Assembly: GCA_900302705.1 (NCBI GenBank)
Contig: OUUY01000075.1
Location: forward strand, 27,214-91,213
Source of the DNA: Candidatus Sulfobium mesophilum
GTDB lineage: Bacteria > Nitrospirota > Thermodesulfovibrionia > Thermodesulfovibrionales > UBA6898
Length of the DNA stretch: 64,000 nucleotides
Direction: 5' to 3'
Shown: positions 8,496 through 17,894 of the stretch, piece by piece
Numbering within the stretch: the first letter of the stretch is position 1
Layout of the letters: each line of letters begins with the position of its first letter
Notes under the pieces: model-generated
What the model saw: only the letters and a program-made list of their open reading frames with translations
What the model was told of the DNA's origin: nothing
The model's database searches: none
Translations under genes and position numbers: made by a program

Positions 8496-9712
8496 AATTC
8501 TATCCCCTTGATTTTGGCGACATGCTGCACGTCCTTGTCGCCGCGGCCGGAGAGATTGACGATGACCACCTTATCTTTTGAAAGTCTGCTGGCCACTTTG
8601 AACGCCTCGGCAAGAGCGTGGGAAGATTCCAGCGCGGGGATGATGCCCTCTGTCCTTGAGAGACGCTCAAAGGCGCTGAGGGCTTCTTCATCAGTGGCAT
8701 AGGTATATTCAACCCTGCCTGAATCCCTGAGGAAGGCGTGCTCCGGTCCTACAGCTGCATAGTCGAGACCAGCCGACACAGAATGGGTGCTCAGGATATT
8801 ACCGTCATCGTCCTGCAGAAGAAAACTCTTGGTGCCCTGGAGGATGCCGATAGATCCGCCTGCAAAACGCGCTGCATGCTCACCCGGAACAATTCCTCTG
8901 CCTCCTGCCTCCACCCCGATCATACTAACGCCTTTATCCCCAATAAAAAAGTGGAAAAGCCCCATTGCATTACTGCCCCCTCCGATACAGGCTATGAGAT
9001 AGTCAGGCAGTTTTCCTTCAGCCTCGAGAATCTGCTTCCTTGCCTCTTTACCTATCACAGACTGGAAGTCTCTGACAATCAACGGAAAGGGATGAGGGCC
9101 GAAGACGGTGCCCAGGACATAATGCGTAGTCGCCACGTTAGTTGTCCAATCCCGCATAGCCTCGTTGATAGCATCTTTGAGGGTCCTTGAACCTATCGAG
9201 ACCTCTGCCACCTCAGCGCCCAGCAGTTTCATCCTGAAGACATTCAGAGACTGCCTGGCTATATCATCAGAACCCATGTAGATTTCACACTCAAGACCGC
9301 AGAGGGCCGCCCCTGTGGCCGTCGCAACACCATGCTGGCCGGCCCCGGTTTCAGCAATAAGCCTTTTCTTCCCCATCTTTTTTGCAAGAAGCGCCTGGCC
9401 GAGTGCGTTATTGATCTTGTGCGCCCCGGTATGGGCCAGATCTTCGCGCTTGAGATATATCTTCGCCCCACCTATGGACTCGGTCAACCTCTTTGCAAAA
9501 TAAAGCGGGGTAGGCCTTCCAACATAATTCTTAGTAAGATATGAAAGTTCCTGCTGAAATGCCTTATCCTTTTTGAACTCATAATAGGCCTTCTCAAGCT
9601 CATCAAGTGCCGGAATAAGCGTCTCTGGCGCAAAACGTCCGCCATACGCCCCAAAGTAGCCTCTTTTGTCAGGTAATTTCTTAATCGCAGGCGCCCCTTT
9701 CCTTGCAGTCAT
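8492..9712 (-). CDS. trpB: Tryptophan synthase beta subunit
   Basis: Condenses indole with L-serine to L-tryptophan using pyridoxal phosphate. The Schiff-base lysine is K99 in [22 protein letters not shown] near 243-251 holds the PLP phosphate. The activating Glu lies in [10 protein letters not shown] near 121-130. At 406 residues it is a TrpB1-type, full-length enzyme. It opens the operon; a TATAAT lies near 9758-9763 on the minus strand without a convincing -35. The remaining 144 bases to phoU show no other feature. Confidence 0.96.
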   Translation of the reverse strand: MTARKGAPAIKKLPDKRGYFGAYGGRFAPETLIPALDELEKAYYEFKKDKAFQQELSYLTKNYVGRPTPLYFAKRLTESIGGAKIYLKREDLAHTGAHKINNALGQALLAKKMGKKRLIAETGAGQHGVATATGAALCGLECEIYMGSDDIARQSLNVFRMKLLGAEVAEVSIGSRTLKDAINEAMRDWTTNVATTHYVLGTVFGPHPFPLIVRDFQSVIGKEARKQILEAEGKLPDYLIACIGGGSNAMGLFHFFIGDKGVSMIGVEAGGRGIVPGEHAARFAGGSIGILQGTKSFLLQDDDGNILSTHSVSAGLDYAAVGPEHAFLRDSGRVEYTYATDEEALSAFERLSRTEGIIPALESSHALAEAFKVASRLSKDKVVIVNLSGRGDKDVQHVAKIKGIEL

Positions 9713-9856
9713 TGTTTATTTGCATGGCCTTATTTGATTATAAAGAACTGTGTATTATATCCCAAAATCGGCAAATATGGACAGGGGGCGGGTCATCAGA
9801 GAGAATTCAGGTTAAGCCTTCGTTCAGTCAAAAAAGTCGCGTAACGTGACAGGCTG

Positions 9857-10525
9857 TTATATATTTTCCGGCGGCAAAACCATATGCCTGATTATTTTCC
9901 CTTCAGTGAGGTATATGACCATTTCGGCTATGTTGGTCGCATGGTCTGCGACGCGTTCCAGGTAGGTAGCAACGAAACTGATCTTCATCGCCCTGGTTAC
10001 GGTTGTGGGGTCCTGGACCATAAAAAAGGCCAGTTCCTGCAAAACTGAATGCTTGAGGTCGTCGACCTCATCATCACGCATAATTACATCCATCGCGAGT
10101 TTCCTGTCCTTTCTAACAAAAGCGTCCAGAGCGTCCCTTGTCATCCCCTGAGCGATTTCTCTCATTTTAGGGATGTCGATATAGGGTTTCAGTATGGGCT
10201 CCTGGTTCAGTTCAATCGCCCTTTCCGCTATATTTACCCCCAAGTCTCCCATTCTTTCCAGATCAGTTGTTATCTTCATGGCTGTGGTGATAAACCTGAG
10301 ATCTCCTGCCTTTGGCTGCCTTAAGGCGATCAGCCTAATCGACTCTTCGTCGATCTCGACATCCAGAGTGTTCACTAATCGGTCATTATCGATGACTCTC
10401 TGCGCAAGGTCGTTGTCCCGCTCCACAAGTGAAATAACCGAATTCTTGATGGCGTCCTCGACAAGAGATCCCATCTTTAGCAGTTTATCCTTCAGGTGCT
10501 GCAATTCTTCGTCAAAAACAGTCAT
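9857..10525 (-). CDS. phoU: Phosphate-specific transport accessory protein PhoU
   Basis: A 222-residue all-helical protein of the PhoU family made of two three-helix bundles, with the repeated ExxxD-type metal-binding positions (DVEIDEESIRLIALRQP near residues 54-70; the second repeat holds DDEVDDLKHSV). It damps phosphate uptake and signals phosphate sufficiency from PstSCAB to PhoR. It is the last gene of pstSCAB-phoU and its start touches the pstB stop at 10525. The order and spacing match the classical operon, which supports the specific PhoU role over the DUF47 relative at 17887. Confidence 0.95.
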   Translation of the reverse strand: MTVFDEELQHLKDKLLKMGSLVEDAIKNSVISLVERDNDLAQRVIDNDRLVNTLDVEIDEESIRLIALRQPKAGDLRFITTAMKITTDLERMGDLGVNIAERAIELNQEPILKPYIDIPKMREIAQGMTRDALDAFVRKDRKLAMDVIMRDDEVDDLKHSVLQELAFFMVQDPTTVTRAMKISFVATYLERVADHATNIAEMVIYLTEGKIIRHMVLPPENI

Positions 10526-11289
10526 CAGCCGAACCTCCCTGTAACGTAATCTTCCGTCAGTTTCTCCGAAGGCGCAGTGAATATCTTGTCGGTCCTGTCA
10601 AATTCTATCAACTCGCCCAGCATTAGAAATCCCGTCCGGTCTGATATCCTAGCGGCCTGCTGCATGTTATGCGTCACTATAACTATAGTAATCTCTTTCT
10701 TCAAGGACGTGGCAAGTTCCTCTATCTTTGCGGTGGAAATCGGATCGAGTGCAGAAGTCGGTTCATCAAAAAGCAACACCTCGGGATTCACTGCAAGGGC
10801 CCTGGCGATAACGAGTCTCTGCTGCTGTCCTCCCGAAAGATCATAGGCACTCGCGCCAAGCTTGTCTTTCACCTCATCCCATAGCGCGGCATGCACAAGG
10901 GCCTTTTCCACCCTTTCAGCCAGATCCGATCTTCTGTTCACTCCGTTAAGTTTAAGGCCATATGCAATATTATCAAAGATGCTCATCGGAAACGGCGTAG
11001 GTTTCTGAAAAACCATCCCAATCCGGCTCCGCAGATTGATCAGGTCCGTCTCTTTTGAAAGTATGTCACGTCCATGAAAAAGTATCTCGCCTTCATATCT
11101 GTTCTTAGGATAGAGGTCATGCATCCTGTTGAAGCACCGGAGCAGGGTCGTCTTGCCGCACCCGGATGGACCGATTAAAGCGGTCACAGAGTTTTTACTG
11201 ACCGATAAATTTATTTTTTTGAGGGCATGAATATTTCCCGCATAATAGAAATCCAGGCCCTTGACTTCAAGTTCAATCGACTCCGCCAC
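10525..11289 (-). CDS. pstB: Phosphate ABC transporter ATP-binding protein
   Basis: The ATPase of the high-affinity phosphate importer. It shows Walker [10 protein letters not shown] near residues 39-47, the Q-loop [15 protein letters not shown], signature LSGGQQQR near 151-158, Walker [14 protein letters not shown] and the switch His in VTHNM. The TPFPMSI stretch is typical of PstB within the ABC family. At 254 residues it is full length. Start and stop touch both neighbours (pstA at 11289, phoU at 10525), so the four import genes and phoU are tightly coupled. Confidence 0.97.
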   Translation of the reverse strand: MAESIELEVKGLDFYYAGNIHALKKINLSVSKNSVTALIGPSGCGKTTLLRCFNRMHDLYPKNRYEGEILFHGRDILSKETDLINLRSRIGMVFQKPTPFPMSIFDNIAYGLKLNGVNRRSDLAERVEKALVHAALWDEVKDKLGASAYDLSGGQQQRLVIARALAVNPEVLLFDEPTSALDPISTAKIEELATSLKKEITIVIVTHNMQQAARISDRTGFLMLGELIEFDRTDKIFTAPSEKLTEDYVTGRFG

Positions 11290-12128
11290 TATTTATACCT
11301 CAATCTAATTATTAGCCGTCCGGTTATCGTAAGAAGAAGAATGAATAGCGTAATCACGAACGATGCAGCCCAGGCCTGCTCGTGCCAGCTGTCATATGGA
11401 CCCATGGCATATTGAAAGATTGTTACAGTGAGAGATGCAATAGGCTGTTTCATGTCGACCGAAAAAAATGAGTTGTTAAATGATGTAAATAGAAGCGGCG
11501 CGGTTTCTCCCGCTACTCTCGCTATGGAGAGCAATATGCCTGTCAGAATGCCGGTCGCAGCTCCGCGATATACGACCTGAGTTATCACTTTATAATAGGG
11601 CGCCCCGAGCGCAAATGCGGCCTCGCGCAATGTCCATGGGACGAGCGAAAGCATGTCCTCTGTGGTTCGCAATACCACCGGGATCATGATGATGGCCAGA
11701 GCGGCGGCCCCTGCCCAGCCGCTGAAATGCCCAAAAGGCCTAACGAGCAATGCGTATATGAAAGTCCCTATAACAATTGACGGGACACTGACCATAATAT
11801 CGGCAAGTACGCTTATAAGCCGGGCGATCTTTCTGCCCCTTGCATATTCTGCAAGGAAGGTGCCGCCCAGCACGCCGATCGGCACCCCGATCAATGTGGC
11901 GCACAGGGTGATCAGCAATTGGCCGACAAAGGCGTTTCGCAGTCCGCCGCCCTCTGCTCCCGGAGGAACTGGATCGTTCATGAACAGAGAAGGATTGAGT
12001 GCCTTTATACCATGGATAAGCACGTCCCCAAGGATAAAAACAAGCCAGAAGAGGCCGAAAAAGGCCGCCATAGTGCTCAGAAAAAGTGCGACGGACCCTT
12101 CGATTTTTCTTTTTTGCTCTCTTGTCAT
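11289..12128 (-). CDS. pstA: Phosphate ABC transporter permease PstA
   Basis: One of the two inner-membrane permeases that form the phosphate channel with PstC. It is 279 residues with six predicted membrane segments, beginning with the helix after [12 protein letters not shown]. The EAA loop that docks the ATPase is [16 protein letters not shown] near residues 166-181. The cytoplasmic-loop AEYARGRK and the VSVPSIVIG helix start are typical of PstA. Its ATG overlaps the pstC stop by four bases. Confidence 0.95.
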   Translation of the reverse strand: MTREQKRKIEGSVALFLSTMAAFFGLFWLVFILGDVLIHGIKALNPSLFMNDPVPPGAEGGGLRNAFVGQLLITLCATLIGVPIGVLGGTFLAEYARGRKIARLISVLADIMVSVPSIVIGTFIYALLVRPFGHFSGWAGAAALAIIMIPVVLRTTEDMLSLVPWTLREAAFALGAPYYKVITQVVYRGAATGILTGILLSIARVAGETAPLLFTSFNNSFFSVDMKQPIASLTVTIFQYAMGPYDSWHEQAWAASFVITLFILLLTITGRLIIRLRYK

Positions 12129-13066
12129 CGTGAATATTTCCTCTCCGCCCTTATCAGAAAAAATTTCGCCATTGCCAGGGTAATAAAGCTCATCACAAAG
12201 AGCACAAGCGCCAGATAAAAAAGGGCCGAAAGGTAAATGTCCTTGTCCGCTTCTGCAAATTCATTTGCAAGCGTCACAGTAATCGTTGCGGCAGCATCGA
12301 GGAGTGAAGTGGTTATTCTGTGGTTGTTCCCAAGTACAAAGGCGACAGCCATGGTTTCTCCTATCGCCCTTCCGAGGGAAAGGACGACGCCCCCGAATAC
12401 GCCCAGCTTCGAATAGGGGATCACGACGTTTTTCACCACTTCCCATTTGGTGGCGCCGATCGCATATGCCGACTCCTTCACCACCGCCGGCGTGAGATCA
12501 AATGAATCCCTCGAAATACTCGCAGTAAAGGGGATGATCATGATGCTCAGTATCACACTTGCCGTTAAGATATCGATCCCCATCGGCGTGCCTTGGAAAA
12601 GTATCCCTATAAGGGGGACGGACCCGAAAATCTTCTTGAGGAAAGGCTCTACATGATTGCTCATTATCGGCGAGAGGGTGAAAAGACCCCACATGCCGTA
12701 AATAATGCTCGGGATCGCCGCAAGGAGTTCTATCGCCACCCCAATCGGCCCTTTCAGGAAGTTCGGGGATATTTCTGTGACAAATATCGCAATTCCTATG
12801 GCAACCGGGATTGAGATAATGAGGGAAAAAATAGTCGTGACAACCGTCCCGTAAATATTGGTCAAGGCGCCGAAAGATTCTTTTACCGGGTCCCAGTCTG
12901 TTGAAGTAACGAACTTAATAACTCCGAATTTTCCAATCGCGAGGGATGATTCAGAAATAAGCACATAGAGAATTCCGATGATAAAGACGATGACAGAAAA
13001 AGAGGCGACGGCGGTAATGAATGAGAATGACATATCCACCGGATTCTTCTTTGCGGTCCTCGCCAT
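12125..13066 (-). CDS. pstC: Phosphate ABC transporter permease PstC
   Basis: The second permease of the Pst importer, 313 residues with six or more membrane helices. The first helix is near 15-40. ELLAAIPSIIYGMWGLF near 113-129 is the characteristic PstC segment, and VKESAYAIGATKWEVVKNV near 195-213 is the ATPase-docking EAA loop. It begins 75 bases after the pstS stop, a usual place for differential expression because the binding protein is needed in excess; I see no strong hairpin there. Confidence 0.95.
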   Translation of the reverse strand: MARTAKKNPVDMSFSFITAVASFSVIVFIIGILYVLISESSLAIGKFGVIKFVTSTDWDPVKESFGALTNIYGTVVTTIFSLIISIPVAIGIAIFVTEISPNFLKGPIGVAIELLAAIPSIIYGMWGLFTLSPIMSNHVEPFLKKIFGSVPLIGILFQGTPMGIDILTASVILSIMIIPFTASISRDSFDLTPAVVKESAYAIGATKWEVVKNVVIPYSKLGVFGGVVLSLGRAIGETMAVAFVLGNNHRITTSLLDAAATITVTLANEFAEADKDIYLSALFYLALVLFVMSFITLAMAKFFLIRAERKYSR

Positions 13067-13141
13067 TTATAACCTCATCATGTATTAACCTGCAACAAGA
13101 AGGACAGGCAGTTATTCTGCTGCCCTTCTTCAAAGAATCTA

Positions 13142-14149
13142 TTACAGTCCGTTTGTCTTCCAGTAACCCCGTACCTTGTCCTTGAGAGCGGCTGGAAGCG
13201 GCACGTAAATCAGCTCCTGCGCCTTCCTATCTCCATTTTTGAACGCCCAGTCGAAAAAAACGGTCACCTTCTTGTTTGAAGCTGTCTTTTCTTTTGCCAG
13301 GAGGATGAAGGTTGCCCCTGCTATCGGCCATGAATTTTTGCCAGGGGCATTTACAAGCCAGAGGTTGAAATCCTCTTTAGGATTAAAATTAGCCGTAGCC
13401 GCGGCGTCCTCGAAGGTCTTGAAACTCGGTTCCACAAAATTGCCTGCAGGGTTCTTCAAAAGTACATATACAAGTTTGTTCTGCTGGGCATAGGCAAACT
13501 CGACATATCCGATAGAGGCTGCCGTTCTCTTTGTATAGTTCGAAACACCCTCATTTCCTTTGCCGCCGATGCCGGCGGGCCAATTGACCGAGGTGCCCGC
13601 CCCCACCTTACTTTTCCATGCAGGGCATATGCCGCTCAGATAATTCGTAAATATGGCCGTTGTACCCGAGCCGTCGGACCTGTGGACAACAGTAATATCG
13701 CTGTTGGGCAGTTTGATCTGGGGATTAAGTGCTTTGATCCTGGGGTCATCCCATTTCCTTATCTCTCCCAGATATATCTTGCAGACAGCGTCAGAGTCGA
13801 GCTTCAGCTGACCATCCTTTACACCGGGAAGATTTACCACCGGAACCACTCCGCCTACGACCGCAGGAAACTGCAACAGTCTATCCTTATTAAGCTGTTC
13901 CGGCCTGAGGGGCGCATCGGAGGCGCCGAAATCCACTGTCCTCTCTGTAATTTGCCTGATTCCGCCTCCTGAACCGATGGACTGATAATTGAGCCGTATC
14001 CCGGTTACCTTGTTATAGTCAAACGCCCATGCCGAATAAACAGGGTAGGGGAACGTCGCCCCTGCCCCGTTAAGTGACTCGGCAGCATAACCATGAGTGA
14101 ATGAAAAGACTAATGCCAATGTCAAGGCAAACTTCAAGAAAGTTTTCAA
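13142..14149 (-). CDS. pstS: Periplasmic phosphate-binding protein PstS
   Basis: Captures phosphate in the periplasm for PstCAB. I place the start at the TTG at 14149, preceded by GGGAGGAAAC, rather than an ATG about 20 codons upstream; this gives a clean signal peptide (KTFLKFALTLALVFSF, cleavage after GYAA). Phosphate-contact motifs are GAGATFPYP at the mature N-terminus, SIGSGGGIRQI, DFGASDAPL and HRSDGSGTT. It has no lipobox. The mature length is normal. It is the first gene of pstSCAB-phoU and lies directly behind a four-repeat Pho box. Confidence 0.95.
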   Translation of the reverse strand: MKTFLKFALTLALVFSFTHGYAAESLNGAGATFPYPVYSAWAFDYNKVTGIRLNYQSIGSGGGIRQITERTVDFGASDAPLRPEQLNKDRLLQFPAVVGGVVPVVNLPGVKDGQLKLDSDAVCKIYLGEIRKWDDPRIKALNPQIKLPNSDITVVHRSDGSGTTAIFTNYLSGICPAWKSKVGAGTSVNWPAGIGGKGNEGVSNYTKRTAASIGYVEFAYAQQNKLVYVLLKNPAGNFVEPSFKTFEDAAATANFNPKEDFNLWLVNAPGKNSWPIAGATFILLAKEKTASNKKVTVFFDWAFKNGDRKAQELIYVPLPAALKDKVRGYWKTNGL

Positions 14150-14214
14150 TGTTTCCTCCCTTATTATCTGTCTGGATAATGCTAATGCATCCTGACAATA
14201 GTCTACTGGACACA

Positions 14215-14252
14215 TGTTACCGCAGTATTAAGGGAATGTTAAATCTGTGTTA
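14215..14252 (-). promoter_or_regulatory. Pho box array upstream of pstS
   Basis: On the minus strand TAACA, TAACA, TAATA and TAACA begin at 14252, 14241, 14230 and 14219, exactly 11 bases apart. PhoB/PhoP-type regulators bind tandem half-sites of this period. The array overlaps the phoR stop codon and ends about 65 bases before the pstS start. With phoB-phoR immediately upstream, PhoB control of pstSCAB-phoU is the natural reading. Confidence 0.72.
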
Positions 14253-15986
14253 CAGCGTAATTTTGACCTTCGTGCCCTTGCCTTGCACGCTTTCCACCTT
14301 CATGCTCCATCCGTGAGCCTTGACCAGATGCTTTACGATCGCGAGGCCTAAACCTGTGCCACCCATCTTTCTTGAACGGGCAGGGTCGACTCTGAAGAAC
14401 CTCTCCCCAAGTCTCGGCAGGAATTTGGCCGGCACTCCTATGCCGGTATCCTCGACAAACAGGAAGGGCCGCCCATCTGACCCGCGATCGATGCCGAATG
14501 TCACGCCGCCGCTTTCGGTGAACTTGATCGCGTTGTCCACCAGGTTGGTGAGTATCTGCAGAAGACGGTTCTTGTCTGCCTCGACCTGTGGAAAAGACGA
14601 ATCCGCGGCAATACTGAGGAAAAGGTTCTTTGCAACGGCTTTTGTCTTAAATAGTTCGGCAACATTGTCGAACACCCCCTGGACATCGGTCAGGGTCTTT
14701 TCGACCTTTATGACGCCAAGTTCTATTTTCGATATAGTCATAAGGTCGTCGACCAGAGCATTGATGCGTTCGCTGTTAGATCTTATTGTCTCGATGAACC
14801 TGACAGCGTTTTCGCGGTCCACAAGCGCGCCGTCAAGGAGCGTGTCTGCGAATCCCTTTATGGCTGTAATCGGGGTCTTCAGTTCATGGGAGACATTTGC
14901 TACAAAGTCCTTTCTTACCTGTTCGAGTTTTTTAATCTCGGTGATGTCATGGAAAACTGCGACAAAACCCGAAAGTTCGTCTTTCCCGTAAAACAGCGGG
15001 GACACCCTGACCGCCAGAAACTTTTCGGATGGCGACTCTATCGTGAACTGTGCCATTCCGGCAGCACGGTCTTCTCTCACTTTCTCGATTAGTGCGGTGA
15101 ACTCATGGTTTCTTACGACCTCGGCAAACCGTGCACCTGCCGCATAAACATCTCCGAAGAAATCCCTTACAGATGTGCTCGAAAGCGCCACTCTGCCCCT
15201 GGCATCAATGATAAGGAGTGCGTCTGGCACGCTTCTTAGGATGACGTTGAGACGGTTTTTCTCCTCTTCGCTTCTGGCCATCATCTCCTGTAGCTTCACG
15301 GACATCGCAGTAAGATTGTCCGCGATTTCGGTGAACTCGCCAGCCTCCTTCAGAAAAAGTCTCTTTTCTATTTCCCCTTTCGACAAAGATCGTGAAAAAT
15401 CTACGATCTGGCGAAGCAGCCTTCTGAGATGATCGGTCTGCCATACAGATACCCCCCAGGTCACGAGCAAGACTATCAGCACAACAAGGATTATTTTTAC
15501 CCGCAGAAGATTAATCGAGTGATCGACATCCCGCAGGGGTACTGCTAGCCTTATAAAGCCCTTGTCAATGCCGTTCTGCGTCACCTGTGTTGCAACATAG
15601 AGAAAGTCATATTTGAAAGTGTCGCTGTAGCGAATCACCATCCCGGCACCGAAGTTAGCCGCTTGCTCAATTTCCGTGCGGTTTGAATGGTTGTCCATCG
15701 TTGCGGATTCGCGGTCTGAATCGCCTACAACTTTTCCATCACTTAATATGATAGTGACGCGGGCGTGTATTTTGTCTTTTATTTCTTTGCAGAATCCATC
15801 GAGATTCTTCCTGTCAAAGGATAAGTCGTTCGCTATCAGTCTGCTTTCACCGGCAAGGTGCTCTCTCAGATTGCCAATATAATTATCTCTGACGGTGGAT
15901 GTGATGTATATCTCTGTGAAAAAACCTGCGATCAGAACTATAACAGCGTAGATTATGAAGATTCGTCTGAAGAGCTTATTATTCAT
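14250..15986 (-). CDS. phoR: Phosphate-regulon sensor histidine kinase PhoR
   Basis: A 578-residue membrane kinase that phosphorylates PhoB under phosphate limitation. Order: TM helix 8-28; periplasmic domain about 30-160 (single-Cache-like size); TM helix 164-182; HAMP linker 185-235; PAS domain about 245-345 (PDALLIIDARGRVALSS); dimerisation helix with phospho-acceptor H367 in NVSHELKTPITA; and a HATPase domain with NLVDNAIKFTE, DTGIGVP and GGTGLGLAIVKH. The large periplasmic domain sets it apart from E. coli PhoR and resembles PhoR/PhoP-type kinases of Gram-positives. Its ATG overlaps the phoB stop by four bases. The PhoR assignment rests on its place beside phoB, the Pho box and pst. Confidence 0.9.
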   Translation of the reverse strand: MNNKLFRRIFIIYAVIVLIAGFFTEIYITSTVRDNYIGNLREHLAGESRLIANDLSFDRKNLDGFCKEIKDKIHARVTIILSDGKVVGDSDRESATMDNHSNRTEIEQAANFGAGMVIRYSDTFKYDFLYVATQVTQNGIDKGFIRLAVPLRDVDHSINLLRVKIILVVLIVLLVTWGVSVWQTDHLRRLLRQIVDFSRSLSKGEIEKRLFLKEAGEFTEIADNLTAMSVKLQEMMARSEEEKNRLNVILRSVPDALLIIDARGRVALSSTSVRDFFGDVYAAGARFAEVVRNHEFTALIEKVREDRAAGMAQFTIESPSEKFLAVRVSPLFYGKDELSGFVAVFHDITEIKKLEQVRKDFVANVSHELKTPITAIKGFADTLLDGALVDRENAVRFIETIRSNSERINALVDDLMTISKIELGVIKVEKTLTDVQGVFDNVAELFKTKAVAKNLFLSIAADSSFPQVEADKNRLLQILTNLVDNAIKFTESGGVTFGIDRGSDGRPFLFVEDTGIGVPAKFLPRLGERFFRVDPARSRKMGGTGLGLAIVKHLVKAHGWSMKVESVQGKGTKVKITL

Positions 15987-16687
15987 GCGCCGGCATCCAC
16001 ATAATAGCCGATGCCCCTCTTGGTTCTGAGGTACTTCGGATTTGCAGGGTCATCTTCGATTTGGGTTCGCAACCGCCGCACGTGCACGTCGACGGTCCTG
16101 GGTTCCACGAACGCTTCATCTTTCCACGCTGCGTCAAGCAACTGGTCGCGGTTAAAGACCTTGCCCTTCCTTTCGACCAGATAAAGGAGCAGCCTGAATT
16201 CCGTCGAACTGAGCGAAAGCGTGACACCCCGTTTCGTCACAGAATAGGTTTCCTTATCGATCGTGAGTTCGCCTATGCGAATCGTCTTGTCGTCTTCTTT
16301 TTTTTGCTCCAATGTCCTTCTCAGGACAGCCTTCACCCGCGCAACGAGTTCGCGCGGACTGAAGGGTTTCGCAACGTAGTCGTCTGCCCCCATTTCAAGA
16401 CCCAAGACCCTGTCGACTTCCTCTCCTTTAGCGGTGAGCATGATGATAGGCAGGCTTTTTGTTTCAGTTTCGTTCCTGAGGACCCTGCAGATCTCCATAC
16501 CGGACATTCCCGGAAGCATAAGATCCAGTATAACGAAGTCGAACGTCGTCGCCCTGATCTTTGCAAGCGCCTCTTGGCCGTCCGCCGCCGAATAGACGTC
16601 AAACCCCTCTTTGTTTAGATTGTAGGAGACAAGTTCTACGATATCGGCCTCGTCATCGACCACAAGTACCTTTCTCCGGCTGGTCAT
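15983..16687 (-). CDS. phoB: Phosphate-regulon response regulator PhoB
   Basis: A 234-residue OmpR/PhoB-family regulator. The receiver has D11-D12, phospho-acceptor D55 (VILDLMLPG) and K87 (LTAKGEE). The C-terminal winged helix (about 135-230) shows LSSTEFRLLLYLVERKG, RDQLLDAAWKD and TVDVHVRRLR, the DNA-reading helix of PhoB-type factors. It should bind the 11-bp repeats before pstS. The ATG at 16687 has no Shine-Dalgarno and follows an extended -10 element by six bases. Confidence 0.95.
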   Translation of the reverse strand: MTSRRKVLVVDDEADIVELVSYNLNKEGFDVYSAADGQEALAKIRATTFDFVILDLMLPGMSGMEICRVLRNETETKSLPIIMLTAKGEEVDRVLGLEMGADDYVAKPFSPRELVARVKAVLRRTLEQKKEDDKTIRIGELTIDKETYSVTKRGVTLSLSSTEFRLLLYLVERKGKVFNRDQLLDAAWKDEAFVEPRTVDVHVRRLRTQIEDDPANPKYLRTKRGIGYYVDAGA

Positions 16688-16702
16688 AGATAATTTATAC
16701 CA
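16685..16702 (-). promoter_or_regulatory. Extended -10 element abutting the phoB ATG
   Basis: On the minus strand TGG-TATAAA (16694-16702) is followed by six bases and the phoB ATG. Counting -7 at 16694, +1 is the A of the ATG at 16687. No -35 match is evident, which fits an extended -10 or an activated promoter. It may give a leaderless phoB transcript. Confidence 0.42.
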
Positions 16703-16774
16703 CGACTCACGGGAAAGTTTCCAGGAAGCACAGGACCCGGTGGTGGTCAGTTTACAAAAAAGGAAAGTTATAGG

Positions 16775-16848
16775 ATTGTCATTCCCCGACTTGATCGGGG
16801 GATCTGGTAATATTCTCCGGATATTTGGTCGAGCCGGGGTGTGACGGC
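16775..16848. repeat. MITE-like element with imperfect inverted ends
   Basis: The left end ATTGTCATTCCCCGACTTGA and the reverse complement of the right end (GCCGTCACACCCCGGCTCGA) agree at 14 of 20 positions. The interior is short, and a GC hairpin (CCCCGA-CTTGA-TCGGGG) lies in the left arm. The shape fits a small dispersed non-coding repeat. Only one copy is seen in this window. It sits between phoB and the PiT gene. Confidence 0.5.
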
Positions 16849-16901
16849 ATTTAAGAATATCTCATATTGACCCACTACCCGGATCCCTGGGGATGTGGTA
16901 T

Positions 16902-17894
16902 TTATATTATGAAATGCGCGGCCTTGCAGATAACCCAGGCCAAGATAGCGCATGCAGGAAGCGTAAAGACCCACGCCAGGACGATCCTGCCGGCAACCCC
17001 CCAGCGCACAGCAGACAACCTCTTTGTCGCGCCCACCCCCATGATAGTGGAAGAGATTATATGGGTAGTCGAAAGGGGAAGGCCAATCCTGGAGGCTATT
17101 TCGATAACAGTCGCTGCAGAGGCTTCGGCGGCAAAGCCATGAATGGGCTGCAGATGAACAAGCTTTACTCCAAGGGTCTTTATCACCCTCCAGCCGCCAA
17201 GGGCAGTACCCAGGGCCATCGCCGTAGCACAAAGAAGCATGACCCAGTGCGGCACGCTGAAGGTGGGAAGTTTATAGTAACTCACCAACGCGAGAGTTAT
17301 AATGCCCATTGTCTTTTGAGCGTCATTGTTGCCGTGACTGAATGCCATATACGCCGCCGATGCCATCTGAAGCCTGTTAAAGAGAGTAGTGACAACCGAA
17401 GGCGCTGTTCTTCCGAAAAACCACATAAGGAAAAGCATCAAAAGAAAGCCTAAAATAAAACCGACAATTGGTGATACGATCAGGCCTATGAAGACCTTAT
17501 AGACTCCTTTTTGGATGATGATCTTTGTTCCTGCGGTCGCAACCCCGGCCCCGAGTATACCGGAGAGGATAGCGTGACTCGATGAAGTAGGCAGCCCGAA
17601 ATACCACGTTACTAGATCCCAGATAATCGCAGACAAAAGAGCAGAGATAACGGTCAGCTGCGTTACAGCAGCGGCTTCCACAAGACCGACGCCGACTGTT
17701 TTTGCAACAGCCGTGCCCGTCAGAGCACCCACAAGGTTTAAGACTGCAGCCATCCCAACCGCAGCCTTAGGAGAAAGGACCCGTGTTGAAACAGATGTAG
17801 CGATTGCGTTCGCCGTGTCATGAAAGCCGTTGATAAAATCAAAAATGGTGGCGAGGACTATGACGGATACAAGCAGGAAATATGTATCATGCAT
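16902..17894 (-). CDS. PiT-family inorganic phosphate permease
   Basis: A 330-residue membrane protein with about ten helices. It has both PiT signature repeats: FDFINGFHDTANAIATSVSTR near residues 18-38 and FSHGNNDAQKTMGI near 190-203, each with the GxxNDxx core. It moves phosphate, often as a metal-phosphate complex, using an ion gradient and with lower affinity than Pst. It overlaps the upstream DUF47 gene by eight bases, the usual partner of bacterial PiT carriers. No Pho box is seen before this pair, so it probably works when phosphate is ample. Confidence 0.92.
   Translation of the reverse strand: MHDTYFLLVSVIVLATIFDFINGFHDTANAIATSVSTRVLSPKAAVGMAAVLNLVGALTGTAVAKTVGVGLVEAAAVTQLTVISALLSAIIWDLVTWYFGLPTSSSHAILSGILGAGVATAGTKIIIQKGVYKVFIGLIVSPIVGFILGFLLMLFLMWFFGRTAPSVVTTLFNRLQMASAAYMAFSHGNNDAQKTMGIITLALVSYYKLPTFSVPHWVMLLCATAMALGTALGGWRVIKTLGVKLVHLQPIHGFAAEASAATVIEIASRIGLPLSTTHIISSTIMGVGATKRLSAVRWGVAGRIVLAWVFTLPACAILAWVICKAAHFII

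Noticed and set aside
8738..9190. 150-codon plus-strand ORF opposite trpB
   Set aside because: It is antisense to the most conserved part of trpB; no ribosome site or domain.
16893..17453. 186-codon plus-strand ORF opposite the PiT permease
   Set aside because: Its composition is that of an antisense shadow and the permease carries both PiT signatures.
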